A model generated the notes under the pieces. It saw nothing but the letters and a program-made list of their open reading frames with translations, searched no databases and was not told the DNA's origin. From positions 1,860,001 to 1,924,000 of the forward strand of contig NZ_CP102275.1 of assembly GCF_025149465.1 (NCBI RefSeq): a stretch of 64,000 bases of DNA. The letters run 5' to 3'. The first letter of the stretch is position 1. Each line of letters starts with the position of its first letter. A program made the position numbers and the translations under genes. This document shows positions 47,087 to 56,647 of the stretch, one piece after another. Source of the DNA: Thomasclavelia spiroformis DSM 1552 (GTDB lineage Bacteria; Bacillota_I; Bacilli_A; Erysipelotrichales; Coprobacillaceae).

Positions 47087-47850
47087 TTAATTTTCTTTTT
47101 TTTCTAAGTACTGTATATCCAGCTACACTTAATAATGCGATTGTTGCAAACATTCCTGTTAAGCTTTCATCTCCTGTTTTTACACTTGTAGTTGTATCAC
47201 CATTATTTACTGGTGTACTTACTGTGTTATCAGTTGTTACTGTTTGTAATCCAGCAATTGCTTTTTCTAATGTAAATTTTGCATTATCTACTTCTTCTTG
47301 TGTTGCATTTGGATTTTCATATACTGCTTTTGCTTCATTTAATGCTTTTGTTAATCCATCAAATGTTGCTTTTGTATAATTTACAGCATTTAATCCATTT
47401 GCTTGATTGATTAAGTCTTCTAATAAGCTCTTATCTGGAATTAATCTTAAGTTCAAGAATGCTGTTACTAATTCACTGTATGCATTGTTTACTTCTTCTT
47501 GCATTGCATTTTCATCGTTATACACAGCTTTTGCTTCACTTAATTCTGTTTCAAATGCTGTCCATGTATCCTCAGTATACTTATCAGCTTCTAATCCACT
47601 AACTTTATCGATAAATGCTTTTAATGCTGTTTTATCACCTTTTACAAAGTCTAACATATGCATTGCACTTGCAAGTCGATCGAATGCATTATTTACTTCT
47701 GCCTGTGTTGCACTTGTATCATTGTATACTGCATCAGCTTCATCTCTAGCCGCTTTGAATTCATCAACTACTGCTGGTATTACATCTTTTAAATCTTCAT
47801 CAGTAATTGCATTAGCTAAATCTAGTGCAATCTTTAATGCTGTTTTATCT
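47087..47850 (-). repeat. Shared FIVAR-VKTGD block, copy 2 (GH29 gene)
   Basis: Modules beginning DKTALKIAL, DKTALKAFI and DKSLLEDLI, then the sortase-type tail. Near-identical to the block in the GH84 gene at 55884, with long stretches unchanged even at third codon positions. Confidence 0.88.
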
Positions 47851-50049
47851 ACATCAGTTACTACTGGTTTTAAATTATCAATCGCATTAGTTAAAGTATT
47901 ATATGCATTATCAATTTCTTCTTGGGTAGCATCTTCTTTTGCTGCAATTGTTTTAGCATTAGTCAATGCTTCTTGTAATACTTTCCATGTATCATCTGTA
48001 TAATTAGCTACATTTAAACTATCTGCTTCTTTTATTTTTTCGTTTAAAGCAGCTTTATCTACTTGTAATTCTATACATTCAATTTCTAGTTTATCTAATT
48101 GTGGTGATTTTCCTTCAGGTCCAGTAAACACTAAAATACCTTCACCTGCTTCTAAGATATTTAAATCAAATTCTGCAATATGTGTTTCAGCAGTACTTGA
48201 TGCATCAGCCGATACTTCACCACTTTCAATTTTTCCATTTTCTTCTGACCATGATAGTTTGTTAGCATTTGAACCACTTCGATAATATGCTTTTACATGA
48301 TATATTCCCGCAGTTTCAACATCATAGTTATATTTAACAACATCTCCTTGAAGGATTGCATCAACAAATTTTCCATTACTTGCCCATGAACCTTCAGTTA
48401 CAATACATGGCCAACCATTATCATTACTTGGATCATTTACAATTTCACTTGCAAATTCAGCTTCAAGTGATGATACATCACCGATTTGTTTTGGGAAAAT
48501 AAATGGATCTTCTTTAGCATATTTTTCTCTTTCTACTAATCCATTTACTGCATTATTTAAATCAGTTATTGCCTGTTGTATCTGTGTAACACTTACATTT
48601 TGTGTGTTAGCAGTTTCGATTGCATATGCTAATGCCTGTTCAAAATCTTCCCAACCACTAATATACCAATCTTTTTGTTTATGTTCTACTGATTTAATAA
48701 GTTCATTTAATTCTTTTAAGAAACTTGTTTCAGTATCTCTAATTGTAATATTTGCCTTATCATTAAATCCTAAAATCAAATCTGTACTTGGATCTGTTAA
48801 TTCAATACTAAACATACGATCACCAGTAGCATTAGTATTTCTTCTTGTTTCTACTGGAGCTGTAACTTCTTTTACTCCATCTTCCATAACAATATTACTA
48901 ATTAATTCAGTATTAAAGTCATCTTGGATTGCTGTTCCTGGATTAGGTTGTAATTTAGCGGAAATTGTTCCATTAGTTCCTCCTACACGAACAATTTTTA
49001 CATTCATTCTTTCATCTTCGTTCATTATATATTCAGAAGCTTCTAATCCAATCATTCCTTTTCCACCATTATTAATAACATATGCAGCTTCAATACCAAC
49101 AGCTTTTGAAGTAATTTCTAATTTTAATGTATGTTTCCCATCTGTTAAATCATCAGAAGCAAACAACATTTGTCCTGTAGCACGTGAGCTAGCGCTTGTA
49201 TCAATATTTATTGGTGTTCCATCATCAATTGTAATAGTAGCATTACCATGATTTGGATCTTTAGTTCCTAATAAATAAACTTTACTTCCTGTAAATGTAA
49301 GCGTTAATGAAGAACCAGTATAGGCATAGCGGTTAGTTCCATTAATAAAATTTGTGCCATTTTCTTTATTCCATGTACCACTAAAAGCAAAACCAGCTCC
49401 ATCATTGATATTTGTATCTTCAATATCAATGACATCCATTCCATCAGGAGCACTACCAGCTAACTCAAATGCTTCACTTGTTTTATATACTCCTATTTCA
49501 CTAATAATTGGTAAGGCATCTGTTTTATTTGTATCAACTGTAATTCTAATTTGATCAGCTTTTACAGTTCCTGTTCTAACTAATCTTTTTGCACCAATAG
49601 TCTTACCTTCATCCATTGTTTTCCATTGACCATCGTCACCATTTCGATATTCAACTTTATATTCATTAATGCTTTAGCCAAATTGAATTGCTTCTTCAAT
49701 TGATACAACATCAAAAGACTTAGTTGAACCTAAATTAATTAATAAAGTTCCACTTTGTCCTTGATCATCAACTGTCCAATATGTACTATCATTTCCATCA
49801 ATAACATTACTTGGTTTGTAAGTAATATCATTACCTCGAACACTTGATGCTACTATTTTAGCATCAGCACTAGCAGCTAAGTTTTCATCAAATGTTTCAT
49901 TAATATTTTGTCCAAATTCAGCTAACCTTTCTAATATTTGATCATCAACTGTTCCATCAGTATTTGGTGGTACATTTAACAATAATGGTGCATTATGTCC
50001 AACAGAATTAAAATACATATTACCTAAATCAGTAATACTTTTAGGCGTA

Positions 50050-50057
50050 TTTTTTTT
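50050..50057 (-). other. A8 tract at the GH29 frameshift
   Basis: With nine A the protein reads WFWGTKKNTPKSITDLGN and both frames join. Transcriptional slippage on eight A could make a minority of full-frame message, though the nonsense codon at 49674 would still end it. Confidence 0.75.
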
Positions 50058-51184
50058 GTTCCCCAGAACCATCCAGAAGTAATACGAGCATCAGCTTCTG
50101 GTACTGTCCACTTATTCCCATTTTCATAACCTACTGAATAACTACCTTGCATATTATCATCACAAGTATCAGCTTCAACATTAACATTTGATTTTGACCA
50201 TGTATCTTTTGCTGCATATCCATTTTCATTTCCAATCCAACGAACTGTGGTATTTGCTCCACATTGGAAAATCATACATTCACTGTCAAAACCAGCTTCT
50301 TCGCCTTCTTGTGATTGGATAGTATTATACCAACGTTTAAAATCATATTCTTGTGCGTTTGCACCGCTTCCTTTAGCACCATCCATCCAAATTTCAGTAA
50401 AATGACCATTATTACCATATTTGTCATTACCTAAAATTTCATTTAATTGATTAACATAATAATCATTATAATCTAATACATCTTTATCTGCAGTTGTAGG
50501 ATTACCATTTTCATCATAATATCCATAACTAGGAGCATGGATATCCCATGGTGATAAATATAATCCCATATCAATATCATATTTTGAACATTCTTCAGAA
50601 ATTTCTGCAAGAATATCGCCATCACCATTTTTATAACTTGTACTAGCCACATCGTAATCTGTATATTGGCTATTCCATATACAAAAACCATCATGATGTT
50701 TTGCCGTTACAATAATTTTTTTAAATCCTGCATCTTTAAATGCCTTCACTAATGTTTTAGCATCAAAATCTTTTTCTAATCTAAAGATTTCATCTGGTGT
50801 TTGATCACCGTAATTTTCTCCCCATTCAATTTCATTGAATGTATTTGGCCCAAAATGAACAAAACCTGCTAACTCCTCTTTTTGATAACGATATTGTTCA
50901 TTTGTAGGCGTAACTCCCCATGCCTTAGGCACATCAGTTTGGGTATCTGATAAATCATCATCGCTAATATAACCATCAATAGCATTTACAGAAGTTGTCC
51001 CAATCATCCCTGTTGCCAAAGACATCGTCATCACTAATGATAACAATACTTTGTTTAATTTCACTTTCCTTTACCTTCCTTTAAATTATTCTTTCCTATA
51101 TAATAAATAACCTTAATAAAAAATATTATCTTATTATCATCCTCCCCCTACATACATAATATATATAACATTATACTTTTTTTA

Positions 51185-51198
51185 TAAAATCGCTTTCA
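51185..51198 (-). promoter_or_regulatory. Candidate CcpA site (cre) upstream of the GH29 gene
   Basis: On the minus strand TGAAAGCGATTTTA fits TGWAANCGNTNWCA except at the thirteenth base. It is about 120 bases before the GTG start. The rest of the gap 51065-51366 is AT-rich leader with no gene. Confidence 0.5.
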
Positions 51199-51366
51199 AT
51201 AAATTTAACAACTTATTTATATTCAATTTTATATTGTTTCAAAAGAATAATTTATAGAAAATAATAAATGCATGGCTCATAAGAATAATATAAATAATTT
51301 CATCAAAATAGTAAACTAATAAACCATTAATATATTTTTTTAATTTCAATATTTAATTCATTTAAA

Positions 51367-51399
51367 AATAACGTCAAAGTTATTAACTAAGACGTTATT
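51367..51399 (-). terminator. Terminator of the esterase gene
   Basis: AATAACGTC (51367-51375) and GACGTTATT (51391-51399); TTTTTAAA follows on the minus strand. It begins eight bases after the stop codon. Confidence 0.82.
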
Positions 51400-51406
51400 T
51401 TACTTT

Positions 51407-52180
51407 TTAATCTTCTTTTTTTCTAAGTACTGTATATCCAGCTACACTTAATAATGCAAGCCCTGCTAATGTTCCTACTAGTGCATTATCTCCTGTTTTT
51501 ACACTTTTAGTTGTATCACCATTATTTACTGGTGTACTTACTGTGTTATCTACATTTGATGGTGTACTTGCTTGTAATCCTGCAATTGCTTTTTCTAATG
51601 TAAATTTTGCATTATCTACTTCTTTTTGAGTGGCATTTGGATTTTCATATACTGCTTTTGCTTCATTTAATGCTTTTGTTAATCCATCAAATGATGCTTT
51701 TGTATAGTTTGCTTTGTTTAATCCATTTGCTTGATTGATTAATTCTTCTAATAAGCTCTTATCTGGAATTAATCTTAAGTTCAAGAATGCTGTTACTAAT
51801 TCACTGTATGCTGTATTTACTTCTTCTTGCATTGCATTTTCATCGTTATATACAGCAATTGCTTCATTTAATTCTGTTTCAAATGCTGTCCATGTAGTTT
51901 CTGTATATTTAGCAGCTTCTAATTCGCTTACTTTATCGATGAATGCTTTTAATGCTGTTTTATCACCTTTTACAAAGTCTAACATATGCATTGCACTTGC
52001 AAGTCTATCAAATGCATTATTTACTTCAACTTGTGAAGCACTAGCATTATTATATACTGCATTAGCTTCATCTCTTGCTGCAATGAACTCATCAGCTACT
52101 GCTGGTACAACATTAGCTAAATCTTCAGCTGTAATTGCATTTGCTAAATCTACTGCAATTTTTAATGCTGTTTTATCACT
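51407..52180 (-). repeat. Shared FIVAR-VKTGD block, copy 3 (esterase gene)
   Basis: Modules beginning DKTALKIAV, DKTALKAFI and DKSLLEELI, then a linker with ASTPSNVDNT (shared with the GH123 gene only) and the tail SVKTGDNALVG. Confidence 0.88.
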
Positions 52181-53968
52181 GTCAACTTCTGGTAGTTTAG
52201 CTAGTTCTTTTACTTCATCTGCACTTAAAGCTCGATTGTAAACACTTATTTCATCTAATGAACCATATAAACTTCCTGTGTCTGCTAAATCTGATTTAGC
52301 ATTGGCTCCTATTCTTTTTAACGGTCCATTTATTGTTACATTTAAGTGATCTTGATATTCTCCATTTACATATAATGTTGTTCCACTTTCATCACTTACA
52401 AATGTTAAATGTACCCATTCATCGATTGGTGCTGTGTAATTGAATGAATAATCTTCTACTCCAAATTCTGTAATTCCAACCTTTGTCGTATTTTCCCATT
52501 GTTCTAGTTTGATTTCTCCTTGGTCTCCTGAAAGTAGAGCAGTATTTGTAGCACTGTTTTCACTGCGTTTTACCCACATTCCAGCACTCCAGTTGCCCTC
52601 TAGATCATCGATATTTAAATCTACATAACCACTTCCATTGAAATCAAGGGCACTTCCTTTAACACCATCGATCCAGCTTACATCCCCTTGAAGTGTTCCT
52701 GTATACTTACCTTCTGTATCAGTAATTGTATTACCTTTACCTTCATCTAAGTTCCACATTCCTATATATGATGTTTTCTTATCACTTATAATTTCATCAA
52801 GTTTTTTTATTATTTCTTTTAATTCACTATCAGTACATTCATTATTTAATAATATTTCTGCTTTTTTAATTATTTCTTGTAATTCATTCCATTGTGTAGG
52901 TAAATAGTTTATCTCTTTTTCTTGCTTTGCATCATATAACACTGAAATCAATGGATCTTTATCAACCTTTCCATCCAGTGTTCCATTTTTTGATTGATTA
53001 AACATCCAATTAATTAAATCATCAATGTTACTTACTCCATCATTGTCATCATCTAATATTGGACTATAAGCAGCATTCCAACATGGATGACTCTCTTGAT
53101 TATATTCAACTAAAGAAACATTTCCATATTTTCTTAATGAAGAATACATTTTTAAAGAAGAAATATGATCAATTGTTGTATCTTTCAATCCATGATACAT
53201 TTTTATTGGAATATTTTGAGCATTTTTAGCTTTACTAGGATCTCCAATTCCACAAATTGGTACGGCTGCAGCAAAGATATTTTCATTATCTCTTGAAATT
53301 AAATCCCAAGTTGCACAGCCACCCATAGAAATACCAGTAACATATGCACGATTTATATCACTTTTTGTTTGTTGTTGTACAGCTTCAACCAATTCAACAA
53401 CTGCATTTAAATTATTTGTACGTGGAGTTTCATCCATATTCCATTGTTCAATATTCCACTGTGACCATTTATCATCACCTTTTATTCCAACCCATTGATC
53501 TTTAAAATAATCAATTTCATTTAATCCATTAGTTGCATTAGGTGTTTGAGGAACAAGTATTATAGCCTGTCGATCAGGATTATCTTGTTCCTGAATCAAT
53601 CTAAAAACTACAGCATTGTGATATCTTATGGCAATTTCATTATTTCCACCATCTGAATATCCATGCATATACATTACTAATGGTAAATTTTCAATTGGAT
53701 TTCCCTTATCATCAGTAGGAATATGTACCCAATAAGGTATAGAATAACCAGTCGAATCAGTAAACATCAAATGTTTAAAATTACCAGCTTTAACTAACTC
53801 TTCAACTCCTTCGTCACTGTCTCCTTGACTACCGAAACCAAAAGTATACGGCCTAATAATATTTGCTGGAGATGTTTGGTTTATTGTTATTGCATAAGTG
53901 GGAACAATCATTCCAAGAGAAATACAAAAAACAAGTAAATATTTTATTTTACTAAATATTCTACTCAC
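51407..53968 (-). CDS. Surface esterase of the alpha/beta hydrolase fold with LamG and FIVAR modules
   Basis: 853 residues from a GTG start (53968) with AGGAAGA upstream. A signal peptide (YLLVFCISLGMIVPTYA) is followed by a hydrolase domain (about 40-330) with the oxyanion strand LPLVMYMHGYSDGG, the nucleophile elbow GISMGGCATW and a His in ESHPCW. This resembles carbohydrate or feruloyl esterases of the PHB-depolymerase type. A short helical segment and a LamG-like sandwich follow (about 390-590: GMWNLDEGKGN, GSLDEISVYNRAL), then three FIVAR modules and the tail SVKTGDNA with KKED. It probably removes acyl groups (for example acetyl) from host or dietary glycans; the exact ester is unknown. 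An IS110 element sits directly upstream and may have replaced its promoter. Confidence 0.88.
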   Translation of the reverse strand: MSRIFSKIKYLLVFCISLGMIVPTYAITINQTSPANIIRPYTFGFGSQGDSDEGVEELVKAGNFKHLMFTDSTGYSIPYWVHIPTDDKGNPIENLPLVMYMHGYSDGGNNEIAIRYHNAVVFRLIQEQDNPDRQAIILVPQTPNATNGLNEIDYFKDQWVGIKGDDKWSQWNIEQWNMDETPRTNNLNAVVELVEAVQQQTKSDINRAYVTGISMGGCATWDLISRDNENIFAAAVPICGIGDPSKAKNAQNIPIKMYHGLKDTTIDHISSLKMYSSLRKYGNVSLVEYNQESHPCWNAAYSPILDDDNDGVSNIDDLINWMFNQSKNGTLDGKVDKDPLISVLYDAKQEKEINYLPTQWNELQEIIKKAEILLNNECTDSELKEIIKKLDEIISDKKTSYIGMWNLDEGKGNTITDTEGKYTGTLQGDVSWIDGVKGSALDFNGSGYVDLNIDDLEGNWSAGMWVKRSENSATNTALLSGDQGEIKLEQWENTTKVGITEFGVEDYSFNYTAPIDEWVHLTFVSDESGTTLYVNGEYQDHLNVTINGPLKRIGANAKSDLADTGSLYGSLDEISVYNRALSADEVKELAKLPEVDSDKTALKIAVDLANAITAEDLANVVPAVADEFIAARDEANAVYNNASASQVEVNNAFDRLASAMHMLDFVKGDKTALKAFIDKVSELEAAKYTETTWTAFETELNEAIAVYNDENAMQEEVNTAYSELVTAFLNLRLIPDKSLLEELINQANGLNKANYTKASFDGLTKALNEAKAVYENPNATQKEVDNAKFTLEKAIAGLQASTPSNVDNTVSTPVNNGDTTKSVKTGDNALVGTLAGLALLSVAGYTVLRKKED

Positions 53969-54039
53969 TTTAATCTTCCTGGTATATTGAAGTTACTCAT
54001 ACAAAGAGTAATAAATCTAATATACCAATTCTCCTTTCT

Positions 54040-54067
54040 ACCTGAATTATTTGGTATCACTTCAGGT
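54040..54067 (+). ncRNA. Candidate bridge RNA stem-loop of the IS110 element
   Basis: ACCTGAA (54040-54046) and TTCAGGT (54061-54067) enclose a 14-base loop in the non-coding left end, about 210 bases before the transposase. IS110-group elements encode a bridge RNA in this place, whose loops pair with target and donor. That this hairpin belongs to it is inference. Confidence 0.45.
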
Positions 54068-54274
54068 TGTGTTAAAATGTGTAATTGTGAATGTGGATTT
54101 GTATTTTTTTCCTTATTGCTTTGACTTTTCAGAAAGGATCTTACCACTTCTTTGTATCGCATTTATTATTAGTTGTATGAGTCTTTTGAATTCTGAACAC
54201 ACCAGGTTTTTGATACCTTTGAAGTGGATCTGATTTCACAATCACAAATCATCTTAAGAAAGGAATTGATAATT

Positions 54275-55435
54275 ATGAAACTTGTTGGAATTGACATTGC
54301 CAAATATAAACATGCCGCTTTTATCATGGATGCTTCTACTGGCGAATCTTTATGTGATCCTTTTTTATTCAAAAACAATAAAGATGGATTTCAAAAATTT
54401 TATGACGAACTTAATAAATACACACAAGATGAACTTTTAATCGGTATGGAAGATACAGGACACTATAACTTTGCCATTGAAAGCTGTTTATTGGCTAAAG
54501 GTTATAAAGTTGCTTTAATCAATCCTATTACCACTAAGAACCTTAGAAAAGCTTCTTTAAAAACTGTTAAAAGCGATAAAGAAGATGCTATTTTAATTAC
54601 CAAAGCTCTCCTAGATAAAGATTACTATCGCATCATCTCTATTCAAGATGAGAAATTAAAGGAGGCCAAAGAATTAACGCGCTATCGTACACAATTGACA
54701 ATTGAAATGAATCGTAAGAAGAATATTCTTCAAAGACATATTGATATTGTTTTTCCTGAATTTAATACATTATTTAATAATGAATACACCATTACATATT
54801 TAAATATTTTAAGAAAATATGGTGATGCCTATACCATTGCACATACAGATATTCGTTCTTTAAGAAAATGTTTTAAATACTGTAATATCTTCTCAGCAGA
54901 AGACTTAAAAGAATTAGCTTCTAATTCTGTGGGTATTCATGATGTTTCTATTTCTTTTATCATTCAATCGGTTATTTCCAGTATTGATTTAATAAACTCT
55001 CAAATTGAAGAATTAGATAAAAAAATAGAAGAACTCGCCATCACACAAGATTCTTCTATCACATCAATACCAGGAATATCAATTATTACTGGTACTTCTA
55101 TTTTAGCTGAACTTGGTGATATAAGTAAATACTCAAATGCAGGAAAATTAATTAAATTTGCAGGTGTGAATCCATATATCAGTGAATCTGGCGAATTTTC
55201 AGCTGATAAAACAGCCATAACCAAGAAAGGTTCTAAATATCTAAGGGCAACACTTTATCGAGTCATCATACCTGTAATACGCCACAACCCTGCATTTAAT
55301 AACTACTATCATTTAAAACGAAGTCAAGGCAAAGGACATCTTTGCGCTTTAGGTCATTGTGTAAGAAAACTTTTAAGAATCATTTATCATCTTGAAATAA
55401 ATCATATTACTTTTGATATAAATTCTCTTAAATAA
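54275..55435 (+). CDS. IS110-family DEDD transposase
   Basis: 386 residues from the ATG at 54275 (AAAGGA upstream; an in-frame start at 54224 is less likely). The N-terminal RuvC-like DEDD domain has GIDIAKYKHAAF (Asp), GMEDTGHYN (Glu) and KSDKEDAILI (two Asp). A coiled coil follows (about 150-260). The C-terminal transposase_20 domain has SIPGISIITGTSILAELGD, FAGVNPYISESG and KKGSKYLRATLYR. It is intact. Confidence 0.94.
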   Translation: MKLVGIDIAKYKHAAFIMDASTGESLCDPFLFKNNKDGFQKFYDELNKYTQDELLIGMEDTGHYNFAIESCLLAKGYKVALINPITTKNLRKASLKTVKSDKEDAILITKALLDKDYYRIISIQDEKLKEAKELTRYRTQLTIEMNRKKNILQRHIDIVFPEFNTLFNNEYTITYLNILRKYGDAYTIAHTDIRSLRKCFKYCNIFSAEDLKELASNSVGIHDVSISFIIQSVISSIDLINSQIEELDKKIEELAITQDSSITSIPGISIITGTSILAELGDISKYSNAGKLIKFAGVNPYISESGEFSADKTAITKKGSKYLRATLYRVIIPVIRHNPAFNNYYHLKRSQGKGHLCALGHCVRKLLRIIYHLEINHITFDINSLK

Positions 55436-55843
55436 TCAAAACATTTATCGAACTAAATTCTATTAAAATAAGCTATTTTTACGATAGTTCTTTTTAACAT
55501 TTTTTCATTCACAATTTCAAAGATCAAATACTATATTTTCAAGTAATTTATTTTCATACTATTTCATAATCTACTACTTGACTTTAATATAGTTGTCTTT
55601 CTTTATAAAAAATCTTCCAATTCACAAAAATTAATATATGTTAATTAAAATATTAGAAATTTATTCATAAAATTAAAAAGGTAGCATTTAATAAATCAAT
55701 TATAAATATATAAACTATTAAAAATTTAAATATTTATTAAAAAGGCTTACACTAAACGAATATTTATTAATCTACTACCCATAAATATTATAGCATTGAC
55801 AAGAATTCATTTAAATTCCCATTAACTTATCAATGTATCCAAA

Positions 55844-55873
55844 AAGGTAACACTTTTAGCTAAGTGTTACCTT
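55844..55873 (-). terminator. Terminator of the GH84 gene
   Basis: AAGGTAACACTT (55844-55855) and AAGTGTTACCTT (55862-55873); TTTTTGG follows on the minus strand. A closely similar terminator ends the GH123 gene, including the flanking GTATCCAAAAAGGTAACA. Confidence 0.88.
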
Positions 55874-55883
55874 CTGTTAAATT

Positions 55884-56647
55884 TTAATTTTCTTTTCTTC
55901 TTAATACTGCATATCCAGCTACACTTAATAATGCAATTGTTGCAAACATTCCTGCTAAGCTTTCATCTCCTGTTTTTACACTTGTAGTTGTATCACCATT
56001 ATTTACTGGTGTACTTACTGTGTTATCAGTTGTTACTGTTTGTAATCCGGCAATTGCTTTTTCTAATGTAAATTTTGCATTATCTACTTCTTCTTGTGTT
56101 GCATTTGGATTTTCATATACTGCTTTTGCTTCATTTAATGCTTTTGTTAATCCATCAAATGTTGCTTTTGTATAATTTACAGCATTTAATCCATTTGCTT
56201 GATTGATTAAGTCTTCTAATAAGCTCTTATCTGGAATTAATCTTAAGTTCAAGAATGCTGTTACTAATTCACTGTATGCATTGTTTACTTCTTCTTGCAT
56301 TGCATTTTCATCGTTATATACTGCTATAGCTTCATTTAATTCTGTTTCAAATGCTGCCCATGTAGTTTCTGTATATTTATCAGCTTCTAATCCACTAACT
56401 TTATTGATGAATGCTTTTAATGCTGTTTTATCTCCTTTTACAAAGTCTAACATATGCATTGCACTTGCAAGTCTGTCAAATGCATTATTTATTTCTTCTT
56501 GAGTTGCGCCTCTATCACCGTAAATAGCATTAGCTTCATCTCTTGCTGCTTTGAATTCATCAGCTACTGCTGGTACAACATTAGCTAAATCTTCATCAGT
56601 GATTGCATTTGCTAGATCAATTGCAATTTTTAATGCTGTTTTATCAG
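55884..56647 (-). repeat. Shared FIVAR-VKTGD block, copy 4 (GH84 gene)
   Basis: Modules beginning DKTALKIAI, DKTALKAFI and DKSLLEDLI and the tail SVKTGDESLAG. Closest to copy 2; both have the run EDLINQANGLNAVNYT. Confidence 0.88.

Larger units (their letters stand above)
47049..51064 (-). pseudogene. Surface alpha-L-fucosidase (GH29), frameshift and nonsense codon
   Basis: Three pieces form one protein of about 1330 residues. Piece 1 (GTG at 51064) has a signal peptide ending TTSVNA and the GH29 barrel: VHFGPNTFNEIEWG, TAKHHDGFCIW and the nucleophile Asp in EIWMDGAKG. After WFWG an A8 tract (50050-50057) breaks the frame; a ninth A restores it. Piece 2 has the end of GH29 (LLLNVPPNTDG) and a CBM32-like domain, then a TAA (49674-49676) stands where Gln is usual (FG, stop, SINEYKVEYRN). 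Piece 3 continues in the same frame with the rest of CBM32, a Calx-beta-like segment, a CBM6/35-like domain, five FIVAR modules and SVKTGDES. A further extra A (47096-47103) changes the end from KKEN to a 13-residue tail. As written, the catalytic domain is incomplete. Confidence 0.88.
53990..55500 (+). mobile_element. IS110-family insertion sequence (approximate limits)
   Basis: The transposase (54275-55435) is preceded by about 280 bases without a gene that contain a stable hairpin, and followed by a short end. IS110 elements lack clear inverted repeats, so both ends are estimates. It lies between the esterase start and the GH84 3' end. The rest of the gap up to the GH84 terminator (55500-55840) is AT-rich with no gene visible. 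Confidence 0.7.

Noticed and set aside
47407-48003. Long plus-strand frames opposite the FIVAR blocks (also at 51735-52241, 56203-56502, 61137-61421, 61967-62152)
   Set aside because: They mirror the regular codon pattern of the FIVAR modules, recur at each copy, have no ribosome binding sites, and encode low-complexity Ser/Ala/Leu-rich proteins.
48604-49251. Plus-strand frame of 215 codons opposite the GH29 gene
   Set aside because: Antisense to a clear CBM/Calx-beta coding region and without a ribosome binding site or a protein-like pattern.
53965-54233. Short frames on both strands in the left end of the IS110 element
   Set aside because: No ribosome sites or family features; the region is better explained as the non-coding end of the element.
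54997-55224. Minus-strand frame inside the IS110 transposase
   Set aside because: Shadow of the conserved transposase_20 domain.
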